A stretch of DNA of 64,000 nt from Pararge aegeria (Eukaryota > Arthropoda > Insecta > Lepidoptera > Nymphalidae), in NCBI RefSeq assembly GCF_905163445.1, contig NC_053181.1, forward strand, positions 20,682,001 through 20,746,000, in the 5' to 3' direction. The notes below the pieces were generated by a model, which was given only the letters and a program-made list of their open reading frames with translations, had not been told where the DNA came from and did no database searches. Shown here piece by piece: positions 1 through 11,495 of this stretch (its first letter is position 1; each line of letters starts with the position of its first letter). Made by a program: the position numbers and the translations under genes.

Positions 1-50
1 TCAAGGACCTATGTCCACCTTCAATCGACTGAAGTAATGATGATGATAAT
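1..50 (+). mobile_element. RTE-type LINE 3' terminus (window edge)
   Basis: The first bases read GGACCTATGTCCACC and end in TAATGATGATGAT. This matches the end of an RTE-like LINE ORF (peptide T-Y-V-x-L/Q-Q) followed by its GATGATGA tail. The same terminus appears in reverse at 39466-39640. Only the extreme 3' end is inside the window. Confidence 0.5.
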
Positions 51-84
51 ATTCTGTATCCTACTGCAGATCAAGAGTCTCTGG

Positions 85-215
85 TTTTAATCCTAGGGAT
101 CCCGGAAAAGTGAATAAGTATTGGCTTTTAGGAGCCTCGAGTTTGAAAATTACGGTGTTCATCCCCGAGCCTCGCAGAGTAAGTTAAGCTAAGCTAAGCG
201 TTCGTGTCGAAGCAG
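85..215 (+). repeat. Possible degraded SINE fragment
   Basis: GGTTTTAATCCTAGGGATCCCGG resembles a decayed tRNA B box followed by a SINE body, and a CCTCGCAGAG motif lies near 172. There is no second copy in the window to align it to, so this rests on resemblance alone. Confidence 0.25.
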
Positions 216-381
216 CCATCCTTTCATATTATGAGAGTGAGATAATAGAAAGTGAACCTGTGTTTTCCCATACACTTTGTGCAATATAATGTTGATATAT
301 CCCGTGTAGTTGGAAAATCTCAAATCATTTTAACTATGAGGCATGCTGTGGTCATTTCTAGAAGGTTTCAATCTCCCGTCA

Positions 382-525
382 CAGTGGCGTGCACTTCATA
401 TATGCACAAAAGCACTGCATACCCTAAAATTTATATATAGCTCGTATAAGAGAAGGATTTTTGCCGTTTTATGCATTTCTCCTGCTGTATGCTTACCCTG
501 GCTAGAAACTCAGTGCACGCCACTG
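382..525. mobile_element. hAT-type MITE, copy 1 (143-bp form)
   Basis: The termini are perfect 14-bp inverted repeats, CAGTGGCGTGCACT at 382-395 and its complement at 512-525. The flanking 8 bp are TCCCGTCA (374-381) and TCCCGTCT (526-533), a 7/8 target-site duplication. Eight-bp duplications with CAGTG-like ends fit the hAT superfamily. The element has no coding capacity. A close copy lies at 27294-27436, and a longer form of the same family lies at 39152-39344 and 50437-50614. Short frames across it are artefacts. Confidence 0.88.
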
Positions 526-1737
526 TCCCGTCTTTCTCTTTTATTTATGTTATTCTCATGATAATGTCATTGATTGTTACCAGATTAATGATCCTATTAA
601 AAAAAAACTCTGGAATTGACAACCTTGGGGTAAATTGGTCAGAGGACAGTCTCTCCCAGGGAGGGAGCGTTTAAAAATAAATTCTTCTCCTCAAGCTTCT
701 TCAAGATAATGAAAGATTAAAATACGCACGAGACGGACATTTAGGTACGTTTGCAATATCAGATACATACATCATGTATGTATATTTCCTTCATCTTGAT
801 TTTGACTTATCTATTTTTTGACAAAGACGAAAATGGTTGGACTATATAAATGGGTTGACTGGTCTAAGTTCACTGTAAGTTGTACCCAGATCTAAAGAAA
901 GCGGCTTTTCAAATATCTTCCGCCAAACTTCAACTTAAAGAATATAGCACCCGATGATGATGATTATTTAATATGTCCTTACACTCTGCAGTTATAGCGG
1001 ATGAAACCTCGGAGATCAACTAGTATTAAATAAATTCGTTTTGAAATAGTACTCGGGTGCTGTTACTAAACGTGAATTTTAACACTGCACTGAAAAAGAC
1101 TCGTTTTGTAAAAATAATATTAGCATAAATCCCACTATCTTAATTGTGTTACGCGACGTTGAGTACAGCGAGATTAAACAAATATTTTCTCGTTTACCAG
1201 ACGCTTATGCTTCCCAACTGAAAATATAAACAGCCAAGAAACAAAGAATATCACTCGCAAAGTGGGACGCCACACCACTGGATATGTCTTTGTTCATGAC
1301 TTTTTATAAATAGACGGATCATATGCCAGCATTGTTTTATTCCATACTAAAGAAAAAAATAGAAAATAAGCAGAATCAGTTAGTGTTGCAGCATGCGGCA
1401 GTGAATTTAAACTTTAGGTATTAATAAAACACTGTAACACAAACGCGTAAATATAAATAAAATACCGAAAGAATACTCTGAAGGCTTTAGAGGAACATAA
1501 TGTACGGTTAAACCACTGCCATAGGTTTTGCCGAAAGAATTCAGATGTAGCCCTAATGCAGAATTAAAATCATGCGACTCCTGTCACTTTATTAGGTAAA
1601 CGTCGCATAGCGTAGTACTATGCGCGTGTCGGTCTTATTTTCAATAGGGTTGTAATAAGTAAACACGTGGAATATTTCGAATTCATTTGTATGGAAAATT
1701 ACCAATGTAATAATAAAAAATAAAAAACATAAAGCGC
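526..1737. other. AT-rich DNA, no recognised feature
   Basis: I see no convincing gene, tRNA or repeat copy here. Frames are short and broken. Confidence 0.5.
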
Positions 1738-1878
1738 GGATGACGCATCTATAAATAAATAAATAAATAAAAAAGCCATTTATTTCTCATCACAAATATA
1801 TAAAATTTACATTGATTTTTAAATTCTTATTTATACAAAATTTTAAAGATATCAAAATTATAAAGGATGACGCATCTA
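1738..1878 (-). mobile_element. Truncated LINE tail with 14-bp target duplication
   Basis: GGATGACGCATCTA occurs at 1738-1751 and again at 1865-1878, flanking a 113-bp AT-rich insert. Read on the minus strand, the insert ends in AATAAATGGC followed by TTTATTTATTTATTTAT, which looks like a LINE 3' end with a simple-repeat tail. A perfect 14-bp duplication plus extreme 5' truncation is the signature of target-primed reverse transcription. The family cannot be named from so short a fragment. Confidence 0.75.
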
Positions 1879-3230
1879 CACATTTAAAAACATCTTAGTA
1901 GACTTGCAATTTAATTTATTCGTGTAAATCGCAGGCGCTTACAGCAATGTTAAATTGTGGCCAGGGAATTGGTTCGAGCGCTCAAAGTTTACCCAGGTGA
2001 AATCATTGAGATGGTTCCTTTTTCCTCTAAAAGGTTTGGAGCCCCAGTTTGAACGGCACTTTGTACACACAATTAATTTATGAAGCTACTCTATCCAATT
2101 AATTATAATGGCATACCATTTCTCTCATTAACTAGCCCCGCTTTAAATGACAGCGTAGAATAGTTGTTTATGGTAAAACTATTATTATCTGACTCTCTCA
2201 ATCCATCACAATCTTAATTTAAATAGGTAATTTTTGATGGCGAGTTGAAATTTGCATTGGTTATAAACCTTGTTCGACTAAATTAAAAATAAAAATATAA
2301 TAACAAAAGAAACATTTATATTTTTACTATAAAAAGTGTAAACGGGTAATAGAAAATTGTATAGCTACGACATTACATGGTATGTGAAATGAAAGGACTC
2401 TATATGGTAGGCGTTCTAAAACAATTTACACAAAATACCTTGTATGGTGTTTTTTTTTTAATTTAAAGTTTTCACAGCGAAAAATCTGACATAAATAGAA
2501 TTGAGAGACATGAGTATGTATGTATATTAAAATTTAAATATGTCTGGCTACTAGAACAGTTTTTTTAAGAAATCAGCATTCGATTGTTAGTAACAAAGGA
2601 CAAACAAAACAAAGTATGCTTTGTTTCTCAATAAATTTTCGATGTTTCGGAGTCGGTAAAGTAATTAATTTCAATCATAAACATAATTACTTTTACGTAT
2701 TGGATAGAAGCAGGCGAAAAGAGAGTACTTTGTAGTGTAGTGTAGTGTAGTGAACTTGTGTACGTTTTCATTGCATGCCCTGCAATTGTTACTATCCCTA
2801 CGATAGGCAATGATTTTCGACTAACCGCTAGGTGGGTCATCATTTTCGTCCGTCAATTACAACTAAAAAAAAAAACAATCAAATCTTTTATCTCTCTTAT
2901 ATTCATATAGACAGTCAAAAACTCTAGCCGTGAAGTAAAACCGCGAGTTGTTCAGATATATAACAGTTTTTGGTTCATAACATTGAATATATAACAGTCG
3001 ACATCAGAAGCGGTCACGAAGCGATAGTTTGCGTTCGATGGATTTACAGGAGGACCAGTCAAATTCACCTCTAATATATTTGTTCTTCGCTACAGCAATA
3101 GATAGAATATGGGAAAATAATACCAGGTAAGTTTGCTGAGGGCTTTTTCAGATGTGCGCCACGATATGTTATTTCTATTATTTCCTCGTCCTCGTATAAG
3201 TCGAGAGTCAATGCCGGGCGCGTGCTTTCA
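1879..3230. other. AT-rich DNA with a short TGTAG repeat
   Basis: No gene is visible. A short pentamer array (TGTAG, four units) lies at about 2731-2751. Confidence 0.5.
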
Positions 3231-3293
3231 TACACACACACACACGCACACGCATACACATAAACACACACATACACACACACGCACGAACAC
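3231..3293. repeat. CA/TG microsatellite
   Basis: An imperfect CA dinucleotide run interrupted by G and T. The minus-strand frame across it (alternating C and V residues) is a translation artefact of the repeat. Confidence 0.9.
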
Positions 3294-4239
3294 GTAAAAA
3301 CATTTTAAAACACGCAAAGCCCTCACGCCAAACGCTTACTGTGTCCATTTTATCGCGTTTTTTATTATTATGGTTTAAGTTTATCGGCCACGTCTACTTA
3401 ATCAGGCCAAGGCGTTTTTAAAAATTTCTCATCGTCTAACAAAACTAAACAGATAGATATAAAGTTTGAATTCATCAACTCTCCCCTATGCTTGATTTAA
3501 CTCTATATATGTACATTTCCAACAAACTAGTTTAACTAGCAGTAGAACATCATAAGCCGTACAGCTTAAATCAAAGCCAATTTTATACAAACCATCTACT
3601 CGTAGTTAGCCTCTGGGAAATCTCATTTATTTAATTACAGTTCAAATGCATTCATATAAGTTTTGAGTAGTCTAACTAACGATAGATGAAAATGAACTAT
3701 ATAAGAAACATAAGAGCAACTAGAATAAAAACACACAACGGTGTTGGTTTTGGTTATTCTAAATTTAAAGATTTGCCATAGGGATCAGCGAAATAAAATT
3801 AAATTGCTTCTTGAAAATTTTGAGCGGAAAATGGGACAATTGACTGAATAAGTGATAGGACAATGTGAAGAGATACGTCAAAGAAAAGATATGAGTCTCT
3901 CTTTTTTTCCAAGTTTTGCGCACCTCTACTTGTAGTTTAAATTTAATACTTTCTGACGAGATACCAAGACGTCCGAGGTATAATGTTGTTAAGTTTTCCG
4001 TTGGAATTCTTTCCTCGCCAGGATAATTCTGGACGTTGATTCATCCCTGTGGGCTTTTGATCTACTAATACCAGTCTCGTTCTATGTTTTTTATACCGCT
4101 AAAGATATTACACGACGGTGATTGCTCAGAGGGGAGAGGTTTTCCGTTTAGGGGACTCAGTTTGATCCCCGACACATATCTCAAAGTTGTCAATTATGTG
4201 CGTTTTACTCGATAAAGTATCACTTTTTTGACGGTGATT
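3294..4239. other. No recognised feature
   Basis: AT-rich sequence with no sustained frame and no repeat that I can match elsewhere in the window. GGGGACTCAGTTTGATCCCCGAC near 4141-4165 resembles a decayed tRNA-like B box. Confidence 0.4.
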
Positions 4240-4380
4240 CAAAACATTTTGACGAATTCTTCATGCCTGAGAGTTCTTCACGATGTTTTCAAAGGCGTGT
4301 GAATGCTTAATGACTGCCGCCTTCTCATTTTGAGAAGAGACTCACCCTCGCCCATGCTTACTGGGTAAGTGATAATAATA
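4240..4380 (+). repeat. SINE-B fragment
   Basis: CATGCCTGAGAGTTCTTC and AAAGGCGTGTGAA match the body of the SINE-B family seen at 26728-27030. The tRNA-like head and the TGATGATGA tail are largely missing. Confidence 0.55.
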
Positions 4381-4540
4381 CAGATAATAAGTTGTTTTCG
4401 GGAACCCAGAGAGTATAGAATCAGTAAAAAATTTCGTAGCACTAACACTTATATTTACCGGTTCTCTAAATACTGATAAAATGGAAACAAAATTGAAAAC
4501 GGGGTGGAAAATAAGGAAATTAATTAAATTCCCAAATTGT

Positions 4541-4612
4541 CACTGCCGGGAATTGAACCCGGGACCTCCTACTTAAATTTACAGCCATTGCGCCAGAGAG
4601 GTCGTCAAAATC
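4541..4612 (-). repeat. tRNA-like SINE head
   Basis: On the minus strand this reads CTGGCGCAATGG (A box) and then GGTTCAATTCCCGGC (B box), with poor acceptor-stem pairing. It is a tRNA-derived SINE head rather than a working tRNA. This head type is the one expected upstream of the SINE-C body. Confidence 0.55.
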
Positions 4613-5554
4613 AGCCACATAAACAGACAAGATAGACAGACTGTAAAGATCAATCGAGATTGTTTTTTTTTAAATTTTATTATAAAGATCAATATAAATA
4701 CGTAACGATCTTACGAATAACGTCTTGGCATAACCCAAGACGGTATATAAATATAATTATGATTTATATTAGGATTCTCAGTAATGAGGCAGCGACTCAC
4801 GAAGAAGAAGAAAGTCGAGTAATCTTGTAACCTCGATACAGTTATTTTAAGTAATACAGTTTAGTGACCTCACTAGTACGACTCCACAGATATCTATTCC
4901 AATATCAGAAGTGTGATGCAATGGATTATTGTTCTACTATTACGAAAAAGAAGTATTCATTAGACAATAAAGTTTAAGTAACGATCACATAAAAGTGGGA
5001 ATTCAGTTATGACGTCCAAGTTACGGCGGATACAGTCGGATGCTCGTAAAATAAGAGCTTACGGATCTTCGGTTTAAAATTTTATCGTAATTCCAGCAAC
5101 GTTTCAATGTAATGCCGGTATAAACCTCCGTAGCACAGACGTCTGCATAACAAAAAGTCGGTACTTATTGTTATTACTGTTAACATATCTTCGGTTATAC
5201 CTAAGTTTTATTATCTTTACGCTAACTTTAAATTGAAATTAGACTTTCTGTGTTAAGGAAAAGGTCTAGCAGATGGGTCTGCTACCTTTTTAGACCACGC
5301 ATTGACCAACTGATAATGTATTTTTTACAAGGTGGCGGGATAACTGGTTTGGATCATAGGAGTTATATTAAACCCAAACACCGAATCGGTACCAACGCGG
5401 TATCGTAGTAGAGATTTTTATGACAGAGCACGTCTAGGAAAGTACTATCGTAATGCTTATATTTGCTGTAAAGCAGCATTCTGGTCTAAAGGTCGTAGTT
5501 GCTTTTTTTATTCAAAATAAAAAATGTTTCATTCATGTAGACGGAGACCTCATT
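4613..5554. other. Unassigned DNA
   Basis: No gene is visible. Around 5415-5500 a short stretch (GTAAAGCAGCATTCTGG) resembles repeat family E at 37640-37770 and 47938-47995. Confidence 0.4.
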
Positions 5555-5776
5555 ACAGGTAGGTACATATGAAGCGTTCATACATTTAACATGTTACTAC
5601 TAATGTAAGGTGATGGTGATAAATGCATTCGTTAACTTAAAACTAAATCTAGGACTTGGTCTAAGAAGAGCCCACAATAAACTTAGCCAGGTTTTTTTTG
5701 TTATCACCATCTCACAGTCGAGTTAATATTTAGCTATGAAGCTAGAGCAATTCATACTCAAGCTTTTTTATCATGT
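5555..5776 (-). mobile_element. LINE-1 family 3' end
   Basis: On the minus strand it starts in the last codons of the LINE-1 ORF (AAAAGCTTG, encoding the terminal K-A) and continues through the 3' UTR block with GCTAAGTTTATTGTGGGC and the TTACGAATGC-like motif. It is severely 5'-truncated. It matches the 3' UTR after the intact copy at 29188-30762. Confidence 0.7.
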
Positions 5777-6324
5777 CAATATAACACTGGGATTTTTCTT
5801 GGGTTGCTCTGTTTACACAATTGTTGGAATGTTTTTCTAGTTATCATCGCGATTATCCGTTAATTATATTTACAAAGCATAAAACAACGTAACTCACGCA
5901 GTTTGTCTAAGATCTTTTAAAACACGTTGTGAATTTCAGCAACACAGAACGATTCAAGAAAAAGATATAGTATATGAAGTAAAAGTTACAGTAGGGAAAA
6001 GCCGAGAAATTCAAAGATTTGTAATTTTAACTTATTTTTGTGCTCTTGCATTGCAAACGCCAGTTTTACAAGATCAAATTATTAATGTATAGCGGAGTCT
6101 CTATATCTTTTTTTCAAACTCTTTATTGCACAACCAACAAAAGGCGGACTTAAGGTTAAATCAATTTCTACCAACCAAACTTCGGATGCGCGAGAAAAAC
6201 GACTGTGGGTGTGGCAATAACAAAATAAATGATATTATATTGTTAGAAATCAATTCCAACCTAGCATCAAAGGGAGTGCAATTTTCCTATAAAAGGCGAT
6301 TGCCACATTTGTTCATTTATAGTC
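5777..6324. other. No recognised feature
   Basis: AT-rich sequence without a supported gene. A 97-codon frame starting at 6126 crosses into the GC-rich island and has no recognisable motif. Confidence 0.4.
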
Positions 6325-6480
6325 AGATTAACGTCGAACCGAGCCGAGGTCCGCGTCCTCGCAGGAGGCACCCTCGGGTCGCCGTCTCCCACTCTCCCTC
6401 CGATGTCGTCGAGCCCTAGAGCTCTTCTCATGGCGAGCCCTCACGCTCGCCCCACTCCCCCGGTACCGCCGTAGCAACCC
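6325..6480. other. GC-rich, CpG-rich island
   Basis: This segment of about 155 bp is far richer in G+C than its surroundings and has many CG dinucleotides. It is followed by AT-rich sequence with an ATG near 6635. It could be the 5' UTR or promoter of a LINE, or a promoter-like island of an unseen transcript. No second copy exists in the window. Confidence 0.45.
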
Positions 6481-6716
6481 CTCAGTTGATTATAGGCAAA
6501 TGTCCATCCGAAAAATGAAAATGATTGTTTGGGGTAATTTTGTCGTCTACCGCCATCTTGTGATTAGTTCGTAAATTAGTTGTTTTGTGCATTTCTTTGT
6601 TATTCGAGTAAAATTAAATCTATAAGTGTGAGATTATGTCGAATCATCTTTTATTTAATCAGTTTCCATCCTGATTGCTAAAAATATGATGAAATTTATA
6701 GAGATATTGATTTTCT

Positions 6717-6978
6717 TAAAATAAATAAATATACTACGACAATACACACATCGCCACCTAGCCCCAAAGTGAGCGTAGCTTGTGTTATGGGTACTAAGAT
6801 GACTGATGAATATTTTTATGAATTATATATACATAAATACTTATAAAATACATATAAACACCCAGACACAGAAAACCACTTAATGCTCATCACACAAACA
6901 TTTTCCAGTTGTGGGAATCGAACCCACGGCCTTGGTCTCAGAAAGCAGGGTCGCTGCCCACTGCGCCAGTCGGCCGTC
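6717..6978 (-). mobile_element. SINE-A, near full length
   Basis: Read on the minus strand it has the tRNA-like head (TGGCGCAGTGGGC, then GGTTCGATTCCC), the body (GTGTGATGAGC, CATCTTAGTACCC, CTACGCTCACTTTGGGGC) and an ATTTATTTATTTT tail. The head is an RNA polymerase III internal promoter (A and B boxes). The element is non-autonomous and would need LINE machinery to move. Confidence 0.88.
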
Positions 6979-7877
6979 AAAAATACTGTTAAAAAAGACC
7001 ACGATGGTACCTATATCTCACACGTATGTAGACATATCTAGATTGTGTCTTCGTGGGTGCCGAGATTTACTATAGTTTATTACGGAACATGTGCGCTTAT
7101 CCTGAGAGCCACTCCCTAATCTCCTTCACTTAATAAACGTCATGATTGAGCTACGCCGCTGCCGCGCAAACTAATGGCGACAAGCTTACACGCCAGCATG
7201 CGGGTTAATAGCTGCTAAACGGACATGCGTGACACCACATACTAATACTGGGGACCTAAATCTGCTATTACTGTTATGTGCCAGTATATCAATGACAAAA
7301 AGTACCAATGACAAAAACAAATTGTAGAAGTTTTAGGCAGACTTTTACTTTGTCTATGCATTTAAAAAAAATGTGTGAATCGTCATAGAACGCCTGGCAG
7401 ATGTGAACATCGAAATTTATATGCGTAATAATTAAAAAGTTTCATAATTAAGTTATAAGTTTACTGTCAATTTTAATGTATTCGTATGATTTATTAGCGG
7501 CTAGTTGAATATATGTTGAATAGATAAAGCATTACAAATTTGTTTCATAACATAATGACTATTTATAATATAAATACGCATTTTTATTAAATACAAAATC
7601 CATTTTAAAAATTGATTTGTAATCGCGACAACTTAACTACGTATATATATATTCAATAATGCGTGGCGATGCGTTGCCATGGCCCGAATCGCCACGCCAA
7701 CAATTCGGTTTACCCTCGCCTATAGATGTTTCACATCAAAAACAGATAATAAATGTGTCGCAGGATTTTATGAGAACATCGAGTTTTAGCGAAACCCCTT
7801 GGATTGTTTTGCAAGGGTAATTTAAAACTAAGAATATTTTTCACAATCTAGTATCATCTGAGGTAAACATTCTGAGT
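6979..7877. other. No recognised feature
   Basis: AT-rich DNA with a small GC-richer patch at about 7660-7730. No sustained frame or repeat match. Confidence 0.4.
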
Positions 7878-8105
7878 CTTTCTGAGTGCTTTCTGAGTCA
7901 AAGGCCGTAGGTTCGATTCCCACTGCTACATAATGTTTGTGTGATGAACATGTTTTTCAGTGTCTGGGTCTTTATTAGTATATTATAAGTATTTATGTAT
8001 AATATTCATAAACATGTTCAACAGTCATCTTAGTACCGCTTACAAGCAACGCTTACTTTGGGGCTAGATGGCGGTGTGTGTATTGTTACAATTTATTTAT
8101 TTTAT
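7878..8105 (+). mobile_element. SINE-A, head damaged
   Basis: The B box GGTTCGATTCCC and the body (GTGTGATGAACATG through GGGGCTAGATGGCG) are clear. The A-box region is replaced by a tandem of TTTCTGAGT, so the 5' end has been rearranged. Confidence 0.82.
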
Positions 8106-8565
8106 ATTAACTAATACATTCGAAGATACAGCGAAAGAACCAACATAATTAATTTTCGGCTTTTGTAATATTAGGTAGGTAAACTAGTTTGCAGTAAGGA
8201 AGAAAATAGTATATCCAGATATAATATCGTGATTGAAAAAATGACTCGGCGGTATCGTGGCCTAATAACTTTCATCGGAAATATGCCATGACTAACTCGA
8301 AGTCATGATTTGGTTGCAAGTCATGACAATATCGCAGATTCACGTAATGCTATCATTAAAGAGCAACGAAAAATGCAAATACCCAAGTGGGAAAATTTCA
8401 TGGCGGCCGAGCAAGAGCGCTCATCTGCGACGCTGTACAAGCGATGAAAGACAGCGTTTATTGCAAGTTTCAAGAATAACGTGCAGAGTGACAAGTGTGA
8501 GATTTTCTACCTACGTTTACTTATACGAACGCGTGAAAGTTAAGTACTATATAATGACATACAGA
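8106..8565. other. No recognised feature
   Basis: A 97-codon frame spans 8305-8598 but shows no motif, and its end runs into repeat sequence. I do not treat it as a gene. Confidence 0.35.
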
Positions 8566-8615
8566 TTATCCTGCTTTTCGCGAAGTATAGCAAATTAAGC
8601 TGAATTTTCATAATA
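8566..8615 (+). repeat. Fragment of the TTTCGCGGAGTATAGC repeat
   Basis: CTGCTTTTCGCGAAGTATAG and the following AATTAAGCTGAATTTTC match one end of the fold-back repeats at 13862-13995 and 28496-28770. Confidence 0.6.
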
Positions 8616-8648
8616 CTATATAACGTATATAGACGCACTTAATAACAT

Positions 8649-8713
8649 GTGCACACATGCTCAAACACAAACACACATGCACACACAAACATAAACACAC
8701 CATACACACAAAG
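8649..8713. repeat. CA-rich microsatellite
   Basis: Imperfect ACACACA/AAACACA run. Confidence 0.85.
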
Positions 8714-8889
8714 ACATACTATATCAATCGCTTTTTTTTATTATTTTATTTTGTCTTTGCTATGGAAGATTGAGGCCTCCTGACACAGGTATTTTGATGC
8801 GTACAAGGAAATCTCTACAACATGTAATATTCAAAATGTAAGAAACGAAATAAACGATTTTGATTTATTTATGTAACTACTATTTATAT

Positions 8890-9100
8890 GGTATCGTAGG
8901 TCATCTACGTTTCTGATACGTACCGCTAAAGTTTGGAACGCTTTTCGGGCTTCGGTGTTTCCTGATTCATACAACTTGAATGCTTTCAAGGCTATATAAA
9001 TTTTCTAGGCAAGCGCGCCCCAACTTAGACCGCATCATTGGTTTACTTTATATAGGCATGATAGTTGTCAAGCGCAAGTCTTTTTGTAAAAAAAAAAAAA
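8890..9100 (+). pseudogene. LINE C-terminal fragment (WNAL type)
   Basis: In frame the DNA encodes a run like R-T-A-K-V-W-N-A-F followed by V-F-P-D-S-Y-N-L-N-A-F-K. This is the conserved C-terminal signature of Jockey/CR1-group LINE reverse transcriptases (W-N-x-L-P ... F-K). A stop follows the F-K motif and the copy ends in a run of A near 9090. It is a dead, 5'-truncated insertion. Same-type fragments occur at 12180-12343, 35697-35820 and 41527-41745. Confidence 0.65.
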
Positions 9101-9164
9101 AAGGAGTGCCGTCTAGTTACAATACTGGGAAACTGAACTGCTACTGGTTGGCTCTTTTTTGATA

Positions 9165-9921
9165 CCATATAGTTTGTTTTTTGTTTACTTGAACTGGTTG
9201 ATCTCAGGAACTACTGGTCCGATTTGAAAATTCTTTTAGTATTTGATTGCCTCTTTATCGAGGAAGGCTATAGCTTAGAAGTGTATATATCCCTACTACC
9301 CTAATATTATAAATGTCAATGTAAGTTTGTTGTTACGATTTCACGCAATAACTACTTAACCGATCCTCATGAAACTTTGTACACATATTCTTGGAAGTGT
9401 TAGAAGTAATACAGAATACTTTTTTTTCCCGACATTAAGCTCGGTTCCTTTGGGAGAGGGGATGAGTGTTTGACGATTTTACACCATAACTCCGACAAAT
9501 TATAACCGATTTAAATAATTATTTTTGTACTATACAGGTTGTAATATGTGTTTAATTTTTCCCAAACTGTGGTTGGAGACAGAACTCCTCAGCGGACAGC
9601 AGCAAACCCCTTTTAAGGCTTAGCAATACTGAATACTTTAAGACTTTTAGATCTACAACTACATTTAATGTCACATCAAAAAAACAAAACAAACGCAGAC
9701 GCGTATATACTTTTATATATATAGCTTCCAGCTAAGACCAACAAGAGCATAGAATAAATGATGAAAGTTTTAAAATCCGGTGTTTTTTTTTTCCTTTTGC
9801 TGCATAAACGTTTCGATAAAATCATGTATAGCAAAGTTGTTCCCCTTTAAAAGTTCTAAAAAAAGTCCGAGACCCCATATGTTTATCTTTTAAGGTTGAC
9901 ATATACGCGAAGGACCGCTAG
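9165..9921 (+). mobile_element. Helitron H1, copy A, with a nested Helitron
   Basis: The outer element matches the minus-strand copy at 61053-62371: ATCTCAGGAACTACTGG near 9200, CAAAGTTGTTCCCC near 9832, and a 3' terminus CCGCTAG|T with CTAG at 9918-9921. Ending in CTAG before a T is a Helitron hallmark. Inside it a second Helitron-like segment runs from the TCCCTACTACC start (about 9289) to about 9705. That segment is homologous to 32285-32568 but has lost its own CTAG end. The TC 5' start of the outer copy is not preserved. Confidence 0.65.
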
Positions 9922-10034
9922 TAAGCAATAATTAAAGTAATTGCCTACAGCTATTAAAGATTTATTTAATCCTAATATTTCTTTAAAATGATTGTTTTAT
10001 AAATATAACCTAAAATAAACTATTTAAAACTAAA

Positions 10035-10345
10035 TAAAATCTAAAACGTCCTCGAAACCACCGCAGCGAGGCACAGTTCCTAAGATGCTGGCAGCATTGC
10101 CCCTTTGGATGGCAAAACTAATTCGTTGGCCAAGCCTTTTCGATAATTCTATGAAAAGAGCTCTTGCCTCTGGACCTCTCTACTCCAAAAGGCACAAAAA
10201 TGATGCTGCTATCCAGGTTTTCACATTTACGCCTCTTGGCCTGCTCGGCACTGGTAGCAGCCGCACCCACCAATCCTAATTGATTATGATATTTACTAGC
10301 TGGCGTATAAGTCAAGAAGCGTGGAGTATATGACATATACTTACG
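10035..10345 (-). pseudogene. Retroelement ORF C-terminus, frameshifted
   Basis: On the minus strand one frame gives A-A-A-T-S-A-E-Q-A-K-R-R-K followed by F-V-P-F-G-V-E. After frame changes another gives R-G-N-A-A-S-I-L-G-T-V-P, ending G-F-E-D-V-L-D-F-I-stop. I associate this layout with the C-terminal region of some reverse-transcriptase-bearing elements, but I cannot name the clade. The same last codons recur at 54628-54760 and 59545-59600, so this is a multicopy family. It is broken by at least two frameshifts. Confidence 0.55.
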
Positions 10346-11035
10346 ATCGAACCAAATTATTATTTTTAGTAATAGCGGAAACTACACAAACGTTTCTTCC
10401 GTCAGAAAAAAATCTGAATTACTCCCTAGTCGCGCCTAAAGTAGTTTTACTTCAATAAGATTTGCATGTCATAGATTTTGACTTGGTGGCGCGAAACAAC
10501 TGTCGTGTAGCGAATTCGGACGTCGCTATAATATCGGACAGCTACAAAAGTTTTTTGGTCTGAAAATGCCTCCTCGTTCATAATTTGTACCGCAGCCTAT
10601 CGCTGACCCCTCGGGACAGTGATGACTCGGGGATTCCTAGACCCGATAATAGGATTGACTTAATCACACCGAAAAATACTCCAAGATCTCTTAATAGTCA
10701 CCTTCGGTAGCCAAAATGCGAAAACTTTTAGTTTTGTCCGTTATAACTTGGATAGATTATATTCAAGTGTTGGAGAACGTGGGGATTGAACTTAGTATAA
10801 TACTAGTTTTCACTTAATAATTTGATAAATAATCGAGCAGATTTCCCCCCTACAATTACTTGAAACAAAATGAATGCTTGATAAAGTAAAGCTTCTACTT
10901 TTATACGGCTCAGGTACCGTTTAAAACTTTGACAACAAAACTAACCAATAATAATATTTTATGAAATCAGTTATTTTACAAACTACATAGTTATTAATCT
11001 TTATTAATTTTAAATGCATATAAAAATTTTCGGAA
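10346..11035. other. No recognised feature
   Basis: AT-rich sequence with no sustained frame or repeat match in the window. Confidence 0.4.
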
Positions 11036-11220
11036 CGGACAGGATTTGAACCTGCGACTCTCTGGCAATCGCGGCCTGAGCGCTTTCTCCGATTAAGCTA
11101 CGGCTCTCCTACTGTCGATGCCGAAATTAGTATATGCCTTTCGCATCAGTCTTATAGCGACTGTAGCATCATCTAGTAGGAAACGTTTCAGTTTCGATCT
11201 ACTTTTTCAAAGGACACTTG
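11036..11220 (-). repeat. tRNA-like repeat, left arm of an inverted pair
   Basis: The minus strand contains TAGCTTAATCGGAGAAAGCGC (A-box-like) and GCAGGTTCAAATCCTG (B box with a good T-stem). The ends do not form an acceptor stem. Upstream flank (GGCATCGACAGTAGGAG and a stretch to AAAAGTAGATCGAAACT) is shared with the right arm at 11496-11665, so the repeat is longer than the tRNA-like core. Confidence 0.65.
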
Positions 11221-11495
11221 GAAAAAATTTCAATTTTTATAAATTTAAAATGCATATAAAAAAACACTTATAAAAATTATAGTTATTAATCTATTTGGGA
11301 AAACATTAAATATTTAGATAAGAGTTATTACGAATTATATTAATAAAATTCAATACCTATATTAATGAATCTTCTAGCGACGTCACAGCATGTAAAATGG
11401 CGTAGCGTAGTAACCAAAAATTAAAATCATAAAATTATTATAGAGCAATATGTCATCTCTTGTTTCAGCCGTCTCTCATTGTAATAAGGACCTTT
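11221..11495. other. Spacer between inverted tRNA-like repeats
   Basis: About 275 bp of AT-rich sequence. No feature seen. Confidence 0.5.

Noticed and set aside
4541..4612. tRNA gene on the minus strand
   Set aside because: A and B boxes are present but the ends do not pair as an acceptor stem. The same reasoning excludes 11036-11220, 35487-35525 and every SINE-A head.
8305..8598. 97-codon plus-strand frame
   Set aside because: No domain, and its last part overlaps a dispersed repeat fragment.
10118..10336. 72-codon minus-strand frame as a host gene
   Set aside because: It is part of a multicopy, frameshifted retroelement C-terminus (see 10035-10345).
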